Source of the DNA: Betaproteobacteria bacterium
Lineage (GTDB): Bacteria; Pseudomonadota; Gammaproteobacteria; Burkholderiales; Casimicrobiaceae
Direction: 5' to 3'
NCBI GenBank assembly: GCA_016861105.1
Contig: BOKS01000001.1
Location: 1-64,000 of the forward strand
DNA length: 64,000 nt
Shown here: positions 28,651 to 36,800 of the stretch, in pieces
How positions within the stretch are numbered: position 1 is the stretch's first letter
Layout: each line of letters begins with the position of its first letter
The notes under the pieces: generated by a model
What the model saw: the letters and a program-made list of their open reading frames with translations, nothing else
The model's database searches: none
Told to the model about the DNA's origin: nothing
Position numbers and translations under genes: made by a program

Positions 28651-29358
28651 ATGAGGGTCAATCGCGTCTCCGGGCGGGTCCTCGAGGGCCCGTTCGAGCC
28701 GGTGTACGTCTACGAGGCGCCGGTGCGGTTCTGGCACTGGACGATGGCGATCTGCATGGTCGTGCTGGCGGCGACGGGCTACCTGATCGGCAGCCCGCTG
28801 CCGGCGATCGGCGGCGAGGCGACGTTCAGCTACTTCTTCGCCAACATCCGGATGATCCACTTCATCGCGGCGATGCTGTTCGTCGTGCTGTTCCTCGTGC
28901 GGATCGTCTGGGTGTTCCTCGGCAACCACCACGCGCGCTCGATCTTCGTGCCGCCGGTGTGGAGCGCGGAGTGGTGGAGCGGTTTGTTCAGCCAGGCCGC
29001 GTACTACCTGTTCCTGCGGCGCGAGCCGCACCACTGGGTCGGCCACAATCCGCTCGCGCAGTTCGCGATGTTCGCGATGTTCGTGCTCGGGTCGATCGTC
29101 ATCGTGCTGACCGGCCTCGCGCTGTACTCCGAGCAGTACGGCTGGGGATCGGTCTGGATGAACGCGTTCGGCTGGGTGAACGTGCTGCTCGGGGGCTCGC
29201 AGATGGTGCGGACGGTGCACAACCTCGCGATGTGGTACCTGCTGCTCTTCGCGATCGTGCACGTCTACATGGTGTTCCGCGAGGACATCATGAGCGGCGA
29301 GAGTGTCATCGGCACGATGATCAACGGCATCCGCATGTTCAAGCGCGCGCCGCGGTAG
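28651..29358 (+). CDS. hoxZ: Hydrogenase cytochrome b subunit (HoxZ/HyaC)
   Basis: This 235-residue protein has four membrane helices. Heme-ligand histidines lie in VRFWHWTMAIC, IRMIHFIAAM, and VRTVHNLAMWY together with FAIVHVYMVF. It anchors the hydrogenase heterodimer to the membrane and hands electrons to the quinone pool. An ATGA-type junction is absent; 25 bases with AAAGGAG separate it from hoxG. In Cupriavidus necator hoxM follows directly, but here four unrelated genes follow. Confidence 0.95.
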   Translation: MRVNRVSGRVLEGPFEPVYVYEAPVRFWHWTMAICMVVLAATGYLIGSPLPAIGGEATFSYFFANIRMIHFIAAMLFVVLFLVRIVWVFLGNHHARSIFVPPVWSAEWWSGLFSQAAYYLFLRREPHHWVGHNPLAQFAMFAMFVLGSIVIVLTGLALYSEQYGWGSVWMNAFGWVNVLLGGSQMVRTVHNLAMWYLLLFAIVHVYMVFREDIMSGESVIGTMINGIRMFKRAPR

Positions 29359-29391
29359 CGAAGGTCCGGGGAGGAGGGAAGGGAGGCGCGC

Positions 29392-29745
29392 ATGCTGGCC
29401 AGTGGCGGGGATGCGCGTCGGCGCGGCGCCGGGACGAAGGCCACAGCCCCTCGCCCGGCGCCCGCGCGGCTCCCGGGGCGCACGCCGCCGCACCCGGGGC
29501 AGTTCCTCGAGTCGCGGTTCCTGAAGCCGCTGGGGATCAGCCAGACCGAGCTCGCGGCGGCGCTCGGCGTGTCGCGCCGGCGCGTCAACGAGCTGGTGAA
29601 CGGCCGGCGCGGCATCACGCCGGACACGGCGGTGCGCCTGGCGCTGTACTTCCGCAACGACGCGGCGTTCTGGATGCACCTGCAGGTCGCGTGGGACATG
29701 CGCAACGCCGTGCGCGAGGTCCGCGGCCGGCGCGCGGCCGGGTAG
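29392..29745 (+). CDS. HigA-like XRE family regulator without a toxin partner
   Basis: This 117-residue protein has a disordered, basic N-terminal extension (about 1-35) and then a HigA-type core: HPGQFLESRFLKPLGISQTELAAALG, a helix-turn-helix continuing VSRRRVNELVNGRRGIT, and FWMHLQVAWDM. HigA antitoxins repress their own higBA operon and bind HigB. The 33 bases upstream have no room for higB and no downstream candidate exists, so it is an orphan. The helix-turn-helix is intact. It could regulate the neighbouring hydrogenase or transporter genes (inference), for example through the nearby palindromes. Confidence 0.85.
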   Translation: MLASGGDARRRGAGTKATAPRPAPARLPGRTPPHPGQFLESRFLKPLGISQTELAAALGVSRRRVNELVNGRRGITPDTAVRLALYFRNDAAFWMHLQVAWDMRNAVREVRGRRAAG

Positions 29746-29808
29746 CCGGGCGCCCGCGCGCGGCGGCGCGGACCGCCGCCGCACGCCCAAGGCGGCCGTG
29801 ACGCCCCG

Positions 29809-32346
29809 ATGGCCGTCGCGCGCGACTACTGGACGCAGGACGCCGCCGCGCTGTGCGGCGCGCTGCGTGCGGCGCTGTACGGCCTCGCGTCGGAGGAAGC
29901 CGCCAGGCGGCTGCGCGAGTCGGGACCCAATCGCGTCGCGCCCGACGGGAGCACCCGCGCCCTCGCGCTCTTCGGCCGCCAGCTGGCGAGCCCGCTGGTG
30001 CTGATCCTGGTGTTCGGCGCCGTCGTCTCGGCGCTGCTCGGCGACTGGCTGGACGCGTCGATCATCCTCGCGATCGTCGCCGGGAGCACGCTGCTGGGCT
30101 TCGCGCAGGAGTACCGCGGCTCGCGCGCCGTGGCGGCGCTGCGGGCGAGGCTCGCGCTCGCGACGCGCGCCTGGCGCGACGGCGCGCTCGCCGACGTGCC
30201 GGTCGCCGCCGTCGTGCCCGGCGACGTCGTCGAGCTGGCGGCAGGCAACCTGGTGCCCGCCGACGGCGTGATCGTGTCCGCGCGCGACTTCCTGGTCAAC
30301 GAGGCACCGCTCACCGGCGAGTCCTTCCCGGTCGAGAAGTCGCCGGCGCCGTGCGTGGCCGGGACGCCGCTCGCGCGTCGCACGAACTGCGTCTGGCTCG
30401 GCACGTCGGTGCGCAGTGGCACGGCGTGCGTGCTCGTCGTCGCGACGGGCCGGGCCACGGCCTACGGCGCGATCGCCGCGGGACTGCGCGAGCGCGAGGA
30501 GGAGGGCGAATTCGCGCGCGGACTGCGCCGCTTCGGCTACCTGCTGCTGCGCACGATGCTGGTGATCGTCGTTTTCGTGCTGGTCGTCAACCAGGCGCTG
30601 CACCGACCGGTCCTCGAGTCGTTGCTGTTCGCCGTCGCGCTCGCGGTCGGGCTGTCGCCGGAGCTGCTGCCCGCGATCGTGAGCGTGACGCTGTCGAAGG
30701 GCGCGCGCGCGATGGCCGAGCGCGGCGTGATCGTCAAGCGCCTCGAGGCGATCGAGAACCTCGGTGGCATCGACGTGCTGTGCACGGACAAGACCGGCAC
30801 GCTGACGACCGGCGCGATGGCGCTCGAGGCGGCCGTCGACCCCGACGGGGTCGCGTCGGCGCGCGTGCTGCGGCTCGCCTTCCTCAACGCGGCGCTCGAG
30901 ACCGGCATCGACAACCCGCTCGACGCCGCGCTGGTGGGGGCGGGGGAGCGCGCGTCACTGTCCGCCGCCGGCATCGACAAGATCGACGAGATTCCCTACG
31001 ACTTCATCCGGCGCCGCCTGACGATCGTGATCGCCGAGGACGGTGGCGCCACGCACCGGACGATCACCAAGGGTGCGGTGCGCGAAGTCCTGCAGGTCTG
31101 CGATCGCGTGGCGCGGCGCGACGGGGCGGTGCCGCTGGACGACGCGGACCGCGCACGGCTCGCGGACTACGCTGCCCGCCGGGGCGCCGACGGGCTGCGC
31201 GTGCTGGCGCTGGCTTCGCGCAGCGGACCGCCGCAGGCGGCCTACGGGCACGGCGACGAGCGGGGGCTCGCGTTCGAGGGGTTCCTGCAGTTCGTCGACC
31301 CGGTGAAGCCCTCCGCGCGCGGCGCGATCGCCGACCTCGCGGCGCGCGGCATCCGCACCCGGATCGTGACCGGAGACAGCCGGCACGTCGCCGCGCACGT
31401 CGCGCGCGCGGTCGGCCTCGATCCCCACGCGATGCTGACCGGCGAGGAGATCGCCGCGATGCGCGACGAGGCGTTGTGGCGCCGCGCGGAGGCGGCCGAC
31501 CTGTTCGGCGAGGTCGATCCGCAGCAGAAGGGGCGGATCGTGGCGGCGCTGCGCAAGGCCGGACACGCGGTCGGCTACCTCGGTGACGGCATCAACGACG
31601 CGCCGCCGCTCGCCCTCGCCGACGTCGGGATCTCGGTGCAAGGCGCCGTGGACGTGGCCCGGGAGTCGGCGGACGTGGTGCTGGTGCGCGCCGACCTCGA
31701 CGTCCTGCGCGACGGCGTCGAGGGCGGCCGGCGCGCGTTCGCGAACACGCTGAAGTACATCGCCATCACCACGAGCGCGAACTTCGGCAACATGGTCAGC
31801 ATGGCGATCGCGGCCCCGTTCCTGCCGTTCCTGCCGCTCGCCGCCAAGCAGATCCTTCTCAACAACCTGCTGTCCGACGTCCCGTCGATCGCCATCGCCT
31901 CGGACAACGTCGATCCCGCCCAGCTCGCGCGCGCCGAGCGCTGGGACGTCGGTCAGGTGCGGCGCTTCATGGTGGCCTTCGGCCTGGTGAGCACGCTGTT
32001 CGACCTCGCCACCTTCGCGCTGCTGCTCGGGGTCTTCCGGGCGGGCGAGCCGCTGTTCCGGACGGCGTTGTTCGTGGTGTCGCTCGCCACCGAGCTCGCC
32101 GTCGTCCTCGTGCTGCGCACGCCGGGGCCGTCGTGGCGCAGCGCGCCCGGGCGCTGGCTCGCGTGGACCACGCTGGCCACGCTGGTGGCCGCGGTGGCGA
32201 TCCCGTACGCGACGCCGCTCGCGGACCTGTTCGGCTTCGTGCCGCTGCCGCCGGCACTGCTAGCCGCCGCCGTCGCGATCGTCGCGGCGTACGTCGCGGC
32301 GACCGAGCTCGCCAAGCGCTGGTTCCACCGCGGTGCCGGCGGGTGA
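29809..32346 (+). CDS. P-type ATPase, MgtA-like (P3B magnesium-import family)
   Basis: This 845-residue cation pump has an actuator motif LTGES (about 164), the GLSPELLPAIVS helix 4, the phosphorylation site CTDKTGTLTTG (about 325), and a hinge GDGINDAPPLALADVGIS (about 590). Three pairs of C-terminal helices complete it. The helix-4 region followed by AERGVIVKRLEAIENLG resembles MgtA, the Mg2+ importer, better than Ca2+ or heavy metal pumps. No regulatory leader of the mgtL type is visible in the 63-base gap. It sits between hydrogenase structural and maturation genes; a nickel role would be speculative. Metal specificity is unproven. Confidence 0.88.
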   Translation: MAVARDYWTQDAAALCGALRAALYGLASEEAARRLRESGPNRVAPDGSTRALALFGRQLASPLVLILVFGAVVSALLGDWLDASIILAIVAGSTLLGFAQEYRGSRAVAALRARLALATRAWRDGALADVPVAAVVPGDVVELAAGNLVPADGVIVSARDFLVNEAPLTGESFPVEKSPAPCVAGTPLARRTNCVWLGTSVRSGTACVLVVATGRATAYGAIAAGLREREEEGEFARGLRRFGYLLLRTMLVIVVFVLVVNQALHRPVLESLLFAVALAVGLSPELLPAIVSVTLSKGARAMAERGVIVKRLEAIENLGGIDVLCTDKTGTLTTGAMALEAAVDPDGVASARVLRLAFLNAALETGIDNPLDAALVGAGERASLSAAGIDKIDEIPYDFIRRRLTIVIAEDGGATHRTITKGAVREVLQVCDRVARRDGAVPLDDADRARLADYAARRGADGLRVLALASRSGPPQAAYGHGDERGLAFEGFLQFVDPVKPSARGAIADLAARGIRTRIVTGDSRHVAAHVARAVGLDPHAMLTGEEIAAMRDEALWRRAEAADLFGEVDPQQKGRIVAALRKAGHAVGYLGDGINDAPPLALADVGISVQGAVDVARESADVVLVRADLDVLRDGVEGGRRAFANTLKYIAITTSANFGNMVSMAIAAPFLPFLPLAAKQILLNNLLSDVPSIAIASDNVDPAQLARAERWDVGQVRRFMVAFGLVSTLFDLATFALLLGVFRAGEPLFRTALFVVSLATELAVVLVLRTPGPSWRSAPGRWLAWTTLATLVAAVAIPYATPLADLFGFVPLPPALLAAAVAIVAAYVAATELAKRWFHRGAGG

Positions 32347-32428
32347 GGGGCCCGGCGCGCGCCGTGGAAGACCCGCCGGCTGCGCTCTGGTAGATTCCTG
32401 CTTCGTCCTCCCGGTCGCGTCGCGTCCG

Positions 32429-32953
32429 ATGCCCGTTGCGCTGCGCCTGCTCGTCGTGCTCCTGCTCGCCGGCCTGCCGGCGGCGGCGGGTGCGGCCGAT
32501 CCCGTCGCCGGCAGCCGCGGCCAGTGGAGCGGAAGCGTCACCGAGCGCACGCCCGGTCCGGCGCTGCCGGCGGACCGGGTCACGCTGCGCATCGACGGTG
32601 CGGCCGACCGCTTCTCCGTGCATCTCGCGGGCCCGGCCGGCGCGCTGCTCGCCGGCGAGTTCCAGGCGGGCGCGCGCAAGGACGTGTACGGGCCGCCCGC
32701 CGCCCGCGGCCTGATGTCGTTCCTGGGGCGGGGCAGCGCGGTCAATCCGGTCGAAGGCAAGCCGCTCGCGTGGGCGCGGCGCGACGGCGACGGGCTCGTC
32801 GTCTACAGGCTCGACCTCGGTGCCGGCGCGCACCGGCTCGACCGCCTGACCGTCGCGCCCGAAGGCACCCGGCTCGCGATCGCGTTCGAGCGCCGCGAGC
32901 ACGACCGGGCGGTCGAGCGCTTCCGGGCGACGCTGGAGCGGAGCGGGCCGTGA
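32429..32953 (+). CDS. Exported hypothetical protein
   Basis: This 174-residue protein has a clear signal peptide (about 1-22, ALRLLVVLLLAGLPAAAGAAD). The rest is predicted beta-rich (GQWSGSVTERTPG, VTLRIDGAADRFSVHLAG, GLVVYRLDLGAGAHRLDRL), which suggests a small lipid- or ligand-binding barrel in the periplasm. I do not recognise the family. It overlaps the next exported gene by four bases (GTGA), so the two probably work together. Confidence 0.72.
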   Translation: MPVALRLLVVLLLAGLPAAAGAADPVAGSRGQWSGSVTERTPGPALPADRVTLRIDGAADRFSVHLAGPAGALLAGEFQAGARKDVYGPPAARGLMSFLGRGSAVNPVEGKPLAWARRDGDGLVVYRLDLGAGAHRLDRLTVAPEGTRLAIAFERREHDRAVERFRATLERSGP

Positions 32954-33546
32954 GCGACGCGGACCGCAGGCGGCGGCCGGGGGCCGTGGCGGCGCTGGGC
33001 TCCCTCCTCCTCGTCGGGCTGTTCGTCGCGGCGGGTCCGGCGGCGGCCCAGCCGAAGTCCGCGCTGAAGGACCTGATGGGCGTGTACCTCGGGCGCGTCA
33101 CCGTGCGCGACCTCGATACGCAGAAGACCGAGGAGCGCGACATCGACGTCGAGGTCCGGCCGTTCGAGCGCAACGGCTTCCGCATTCGCTGGACCAACGT
33201 CACGCTCGTCGACGGTCGGCGCAACGTGCCGGGCGTCAAGCGACGCGTGAGCGAGCTCGCCTTCCGGCCGGCGAGAGGCGGCGCGTTCTACGTCGAGGCG
33301 CCGCAGGTGGACGTGTTCGTGGAGCGCGAGGAAACGACGCCGATGGGCGGCGACCCCGTGCGCTGGGCCGTGAACGACGCCGCCGGGCTCCACGTGTACT
33401 CGTTCACGATCCTCGACGACGGTCGCTACGAGCTGCAGTCGTACTCGCGGCGGCGCACCGCCGGCGGCATCGACCTGCGCTACGAGCGTGTCGTCGACGG
33501 CAGGACGCTGCGCACGATCGAGGGCGCGGCGGTCAAGATCGAGTAG
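32950..33546 (+). CDS. Exported hypothetical protein
   Basis: This 198-residue protein starts with GTG at 32950, overlapping the upstream stop. After an N-terminal arginine-rich stretch there is a signal peptide (about 14-34, ending AAAQP). The mature part looks beta-sheet-rich with repeated two-strand units (VYLGRVTVRDLDTQKTEERD, FYVEAPQVDVFVEREET, GRYELQSYSRRRT). I do not recognise the family. It is the last gene before the hairpin and second regulatory region of the hydrogenase locus. Confidence 0.72.
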   Translation: MSDADRRRRPGAVAALGSLLLVGLFVAAGPAAAQPKSALKDLMGVYLGRVTVRDLDTQKTEERDIDVEVRPFERNGFRIRWTNVTLVDGRRNVPGVKRRVSELAFRPARGGAFYVEAPQVDVFVEREETTPMGGDPVRWAVNDAAGLHVYSFTILDDGRYELQSYSRRRTAGGIDLRYERVVDGRTLRTIEGAAVKIE

Positions 33547-33562
33547 CGCCGGCGTCCGTTCG

Positions 33563-33596
33563 TCACGCGCGTCCCGGTCTTACCGGAAACGCGTGA
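33563..33596 (+). terminator. Possible hairpin terminator before hoxM
   Basis: TCACGCG (33563-33569) pairs with CGCGTGA (33590-33596). An inner stem, CCGGT/ACCGG, closes a CTT loop inside it. There is no T-tract, so it is weak as an intrinsic terminator, but it separates the insertion genes from the maturation promoter region. Confidence 0.4.
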
Positions 33597-33599
33597 TCC

Positions 33600-33665
33600 T
33601 TGACGCCGCTCAACCCCCGCCCGGGCCGGCTGCGTAAGCTCCGGCTGTAACGGAACGGGTTACGG
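33600..33665 (+). promoter_or_regulatory. Second hydrogenase regulatory region (FNR-like half box plus GTAAC-N7-GTTAC operator)
   Basis: TTGACGCCGCTCAA (33600-33613) matches the FNR-type dyad TTGAC-N4-GTCAA at all but one position. TGTAACGGAACGGGTTACGG (33646-33665) repeats the palindrome of 25515-25533, with 16 of 19 positions shared with its reverse complement. The second site ends 7 bases before the hoxM ATG and overlaps its ribosome-binding region, so a protein bound here could block initiation. No convincing -10 is visible. Confidence 0.55.
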
Positions 33666-33672
33666 GGAGCGG

Positions 33673-34299
33673 ATGGCGTCGACGCGCCGCGAGGCACTGG
33701 TGATCGGCATCGGCAACGTGCTGTGGGCCGACGAGGGCTTCGGCGTGCGCGCGGTGGAGGCGCTGCACGCCGCGTACGCGTTCCCCGCGGGCGTCGTGCT
33801 GATGGACGGCGGCACGCTGGGCCTCGCGCTGTACGAGGAAGTTGCGCGATCGCGCCGCGTGCTCGTGTTCGACGCCGTCGACTACGGCTTTCCCCCGGGG
33901 ACGCCGAAGGTGCTGCGCGACGGCGAGGTCCCGGCCTGGGGCCGCGCGAAGCTCTCGCCGCACCAGGTCGGCTTCAACGACGTGCTCGCCCTTGCCGCGC
34001 TGCAGGGCCGCGGCCCCGACAGCACCACGGTGATCGGCGTGCAGCCGCAGGTGCTCGACGACTTCGGCGGCAGCCTGCGCCCCGTGGTGCGCGCGCGGCT
34101 TCCCGAGGCCGTGGCGCTCGCCGCGGAGGAACTCGCCCGCTGGGGGCTGCCGGGCCGCCCGCGCGCGCCGGAGGAGCCGGTCGAGCCGCTGAACGACCGC
34201 TCGCTCGCGCTCGACGACTACGAGGCCGGCCGCCCGTCCGCGGACGACGCCTGCCGCATCGGCGACGCACGCGTGCTCGCGACGCGGGGGGCGCGCTGA
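33673..34299 (+). CDS. hoxM: Hydrogenase maturation endopeptidase (HoxM/HyaD)
   Basis: This 208-residue protease has the family start VIGIGNVLWADEGFGVRAVE with the nickel-sensing acidic residue, DGGTLGL near residue 45 and FDAVDYG near 70. It removes the C-terminal tail of the large subunit after nickel insertion, the step that needs the exposed tail at H582 of HoxG. The extra 30-40 residues at the C-terminus are not conserved. The ATG at 33673 follows GGGGAGCGG, which lies in the operator. Confidence 0.93.
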   Translation: MASTRREALVIGIGNVLWADEGFGVRAVEALHAAYAFPAGVVLMDGGTLGLALYEEVARSRRVLVFDAVDYGFPPGTPKVLRDGEVPAWGRAKLSPHQVGFNDVLALAALQGRGPDSTTVIGVQPQVLDDFGGSLRPVVRARLPEAVALAAEELARWGLPGRPRAPEEPVEPLNDRSLALDDYEAGRPSADDACRIGDARVLATRGAR

Positions 34300-34301
34300 C
34301 C

Positions 34302-34604
34302 GTGTGCGTCGGCCTGCCGATGCGCGTGATCGCGGTCGCCGACGGGATGGCGACGTGCGAGCGGCGCGGGGAGACCGCGCGGCTCGACGCGATGCTGCTC
34401 GCCGACGTGGCCCCGGGGGACTACGTGCTGGCGTTCCAGGGATCGGCCGTGCGCCTCCTCGACGCCGCCGAGGCCGCGCAGACGGACGCCGCGCTCGACG
34501 CACTGGCCGCCGCGATGCGCGGCGAGGGCGACCTCGACCGCCACTTCGCGGATCTCGTCGACCGTACGCCGCAGCTGCCGCCGCACCTTCGTGGAGGATC
34601 CTAA
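34302..34604 (+). CDS. hoxL: HypC/HupF-family hydrogenase chaperone (HoxL)
   Basis: This 100-residue protein starts with GTG at 34302, giving (M)CVGLPMRV. The cysteine right after the initiator is required in HypC-like chaperones to carry the Fe(CN)2CO precursor. The C-terminal half is longer than in HypC, as in HoxL/HupF, which serves the membrane-bound enzyme under oxygen. A second HypC paralogue occurs at 41531. The TAA overlaps the next start. Confidence 0.9.
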   Translation: MCVGLPMRVIAVADGMATCERRGETARLDAMLLADVAPGDYVLAFQGSAVRLLDAAEAAQTDAALDALAAAMRGEGDLDRHFADLVDRTPQLPPHLRGGS

Positions 34605-35146
34605 TGCCCCGCATCGGACGTTCGCGCGCTCGGCTCGCGTCCCCGCAGGGGGCCGCCGGCCCGTCGGGACCGCCGTTGCCGGCCGACGCGCCCGCCGGCA
34701 CGGTGCCGGCAGGCGGCGACCACCCGCTGCTCGCGCAGCTTCACGCCCGCCACGGCTTCGCCGTGCCGGACGCGTCGGCGTTCGACGGATGGGCCGCGCA
34801 GCCCGGGGCGGCGCTGGTCGCGTTCGTCGAGGAGCCGGTGCGCGTGAAGGAATCGCTCGACCTCGCGGTCATCGCGCCGCAGATCGCACGCGCGTTTCCC
34901 GGCGCGTTCCGCTGCGCCGTGCTGATGCCGGCGGCGGCGCGCGCGGTGGCCGTGCGCTACGGGTTCCGCCGCTGGCCCGCGCTCGTCTTGCTGCGCGACG
35001 GCGCGTACGTCGGCGCGATCGACGGGCTGCGCAACTGGGACGAGTACGTCGCCGAGGTCGCGCGCCTGCTCGCGGCGCCGGCGACGCGGCCGCCGTCGAT
35101 CGGCATCGCGGTGAGCGCGAGCGGCGCCGGCGCGCCCTGCCCATGA
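34604..35146 (+). CDS. hoxO: HyaE/HoxO-family hydrogenase maturation protein
   Basis: This 180-residue protein has a thioredoxin-like fold without the active-site cysteines: FDGWAAQPGAALVAFVEEP in the first strand and FRRWPALVLLRDGAYVGAIDG near residue 125. HyaE/HoxO chaperones bind the Tat-type small subunit precursor and protect its unusual proximal cluster. The basic N-terminal 35 residues are not conserved. Start ATG overlaps the hoxL TAA. Confidence 0.85.
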   Translation: MPRIGRSRARLASPQGAAGPSGPPLPADAPAGTVPAGGDHPLLAQLHARHGFAVPDASAFDGWAAQPGAALVAFVEEPVRVKESLDLAVIAPQIARAFPGAFRCAVLMPAAARAVAVRYGFRRWPALVLLRDGAYVGAIDGLRNWDEYVAEVARLLAAPATRPPSIGIAVSASGAGAPCP

Positions 35147-35168
35147 TCAGGCCCGAGGGGAGGTCACG

Positions 35169-36041
35169 ATGAACAGGCCGTTTCCGCTGCCGGTGATCGG
35201 CGCGGGCTCGCAACCGCCCGACGACGCGGAGCTGCAGGTGCTGGCGATGCCGCGCGAGATGGCGACCTTCGCCATGCCGAGCGTCCCGCAGGCGGCCGAC
35301 GACGGAGCGCTCGCCGCGGCACGCGACCTGCTGGCGCGGTTCCACTCTGCGTTTTGCGCCTGGGCTCCGGCCGGCGACGGCGCGCTGCCGCGCCTCGACC
35401 TCGCCGGGACGCCGGAGGCGACGCTGAAGGTCGTCGACGAGGTGCTCGGCGAGGGCGAGGTCGCGATCCAGGTCGCCGGCACGCCGGGGCTGCGCATCCA
35501 GGAGAGCGTGTTCGCCGGCGTCTGGCGCGTCTGCGTGCTCGGCGCGGACGGCGCGCTCGCCGCGGACTGGCTGGAGGCCTCGCCCGTGCCGCAGGTCGCC
35601 CTCGACGCGGCGCGCGCGGCCGCGGCGGACCGCCTGCCGCCGGTCGACGTGCCACAGGGGGCGATGAACTCGCCCGCGCTGATCGCCGAGCTCGGCGCGC
35701 AGCTCGCGCGACGCGCGCCCGGGGACCCGACGCACGTCGTCAACCTGACGCTGTTCCCGCTGACGGCGCAGGACCACCAGGTGCTGGAGCGCGCGCTGCC
35801 CGTCGGCCCGGTCGCGATGATCTCGCGCGGCTTCGGCAACTGCCGCATCACGTCGACGCTCGCGCGCGACGTCTGGCGCGTGCAGTACTTCAACAGCATG
35901 AACACGCTGATCCTGAACACGCTCGAGGTCGTCGACGTTCCCGAGGTCGCGCTCGCCGCGGCCGAGGACCTCGAGGACAGCCGCGCCCGGCTCGCCGAGC
36001 TCATCGACTGGATGGGCGACGGCCTCGACGGCGCGGCGTAG
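35169..36041 (+). CDS. hoxQ: HupH/HyaF-family hydrogenase maturation protein (HoxQ)
   Basis: This 290-residue protein shows the family's C-terminal signature VWRVQYFNSMNTLILNTLEVVDVP near residue 240. The pattern occurs again, weaker, near residue 115 (VFAGVWRVCVLG), reflecting the internal duplication of this family. With HoxO it acts on the small subunit and its clusters before export. It has an AGGGGAGG ribosome site at 22 bases from the hoxO stop. Confidence 0.9.
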   Translation: MNRPFPLPVIGAGSQPPDDAELQVLAMPREMATFAMPSVPQAADDGALAAARDLLARFHSAFCAWAPAGDGALPRLDLAGTPEATLKVVDEVLGEGEVAIQVAGTPGLRIQESVFAGVWRVCVLGADGALAADWLEASPVPQVALDAARAAAADRLPPVDVPQGAMNSPALIAELGAQLARRAPGDPTHVVNLTLFPLTAQDHQVLERALPVGPVAMISRGFGNCRITSTLARDVWRVQYFNSMNTLILNTLEVVDVPEVALAAAEDLEDSRARLAELIDWMGDGLDGAA

Positions 36042-36046
36042 CCGGC

Positions 36047-36262
36047 ATGGGTGCGGGGTTCGAGCACTTCGGCGAGCGGCACGACGTGCCCGCGGGCGCC
36101 CGGCTGGAGTGCAGGATCTGCTGGCACGTGTACGACCCCGCGGAAGGCGATCCGGTGTGGCAGGTGCCGCCGGGCACGCCGTTCGCCGCGCTGCCCGCGC
36201 ACTGGACCTGCCCGAACTGCGCCGGCGACCGGACCGGCTTCCTGGTGATCGACGATGCCTGA
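36047..36262 (+). CDS. hoxR: Hydrogenase-associated rubredoxin (HoxR/HupI)
   Basis: This 71-residue protein has two rubredoxin cysteine pairs, CRICWHVYDP and WTCPNCAGD, forming a mononuclear Fe(Cys)4 site. HoxR is needed for building the [4Fe-3S] cluster of O2-tolerant enzymes. It starts at ATG 36047 and overlaps the next gene by 8 bases. Confidence 0.93.
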   Translation: MGAGFEHFGERHDVPAGARLECRICWHVYDPAEGDPVWQVPPGTPFAALPAHWTCPNCAGDRTGFLVIDDA

Positions 36263-36800
36263 CGCGGCGCTGCTGCCCGACCCGTCCGCCGCGCTCGTGA
36301 CGGCCTTCCGTCGCGTGCGGGCGACGCGCATGGCGGGACTGCCGTTCCTCAACGACCGCCTCGACGTCGAGGCGGTCGGCTTCCGCCCGTGGAAGGCGCA
36401 CTGGCTCGGGGCGCTGGTGACGCCGTGGTTCATGAACCTCGTGGTCGCGCCGCGCGACGGCGCGCAGTGGCGGCCATTGCCGCCGGGCGACAAGCGCCGC
36501 TACGCGTTCCCGGCCGGCGACTACGACTTCGTCAGCGCGCACGAGGAAGGCGTGGGGCCGTTCTTCGCCTGCTCGCTGTTCTCGCCGGTCCTCGAGTTCG
36601 ACGACCAGCCGACGGCGCGCTACGTGGCGGCGCACGCGCTCGACGCGCTGCTCGATCCGGCGAACGACGAGCGCGCGCGCGAAGCGCCGGCGCCGCCGGG
36701 GCCGATCGCGCAGGTCCAGCGCAAGCTCGACGAGCCGATGTCGCGCCGCGACGTCCTGCGCGGCGGCTTCCTGCCGGACGTCCATGGGCCTGGAAGGTGA
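36255..36800 (+). CDS. hoxT: HybE/HupJ-family hydrogenase chaperone (HoxT)
   Basis: This 181-residue protein has FRRVRATRMAGLPFLNDRLDVEAVGF followed by WLGALVTPWFMNLVV and LPPGDKRRYAFPAGDYDFVS, which are diagnostic of HybE/HupJ. It interacts with the small subunit precursor. The last 18 residues overlap the next gene. Its length is normal. Confidence 0.92.
   Translation: MPDAALLPDPSAALVTAFRRVRATRMAGLPFLNDRLDVEAVGFRPWKAHWLGALVTPWFMNLVVAPRDGAQWRPLPPGDKRRYAFPAGDYDFVSAHEEGVGPFFACSLFSPVLEFDDQPTARYVAAHALDALLDPANDERAREAPAPPGPIAQVQRKLDEPMSRRDVLRGGFLPDVHGPGR

Noticed and set aside
29359-29391. HigB toxin upstream of the HigA-like gene
   Set aside because: Only 33 bases separate it from hoxZ and no small toxin-like frame overlaps on this strand.
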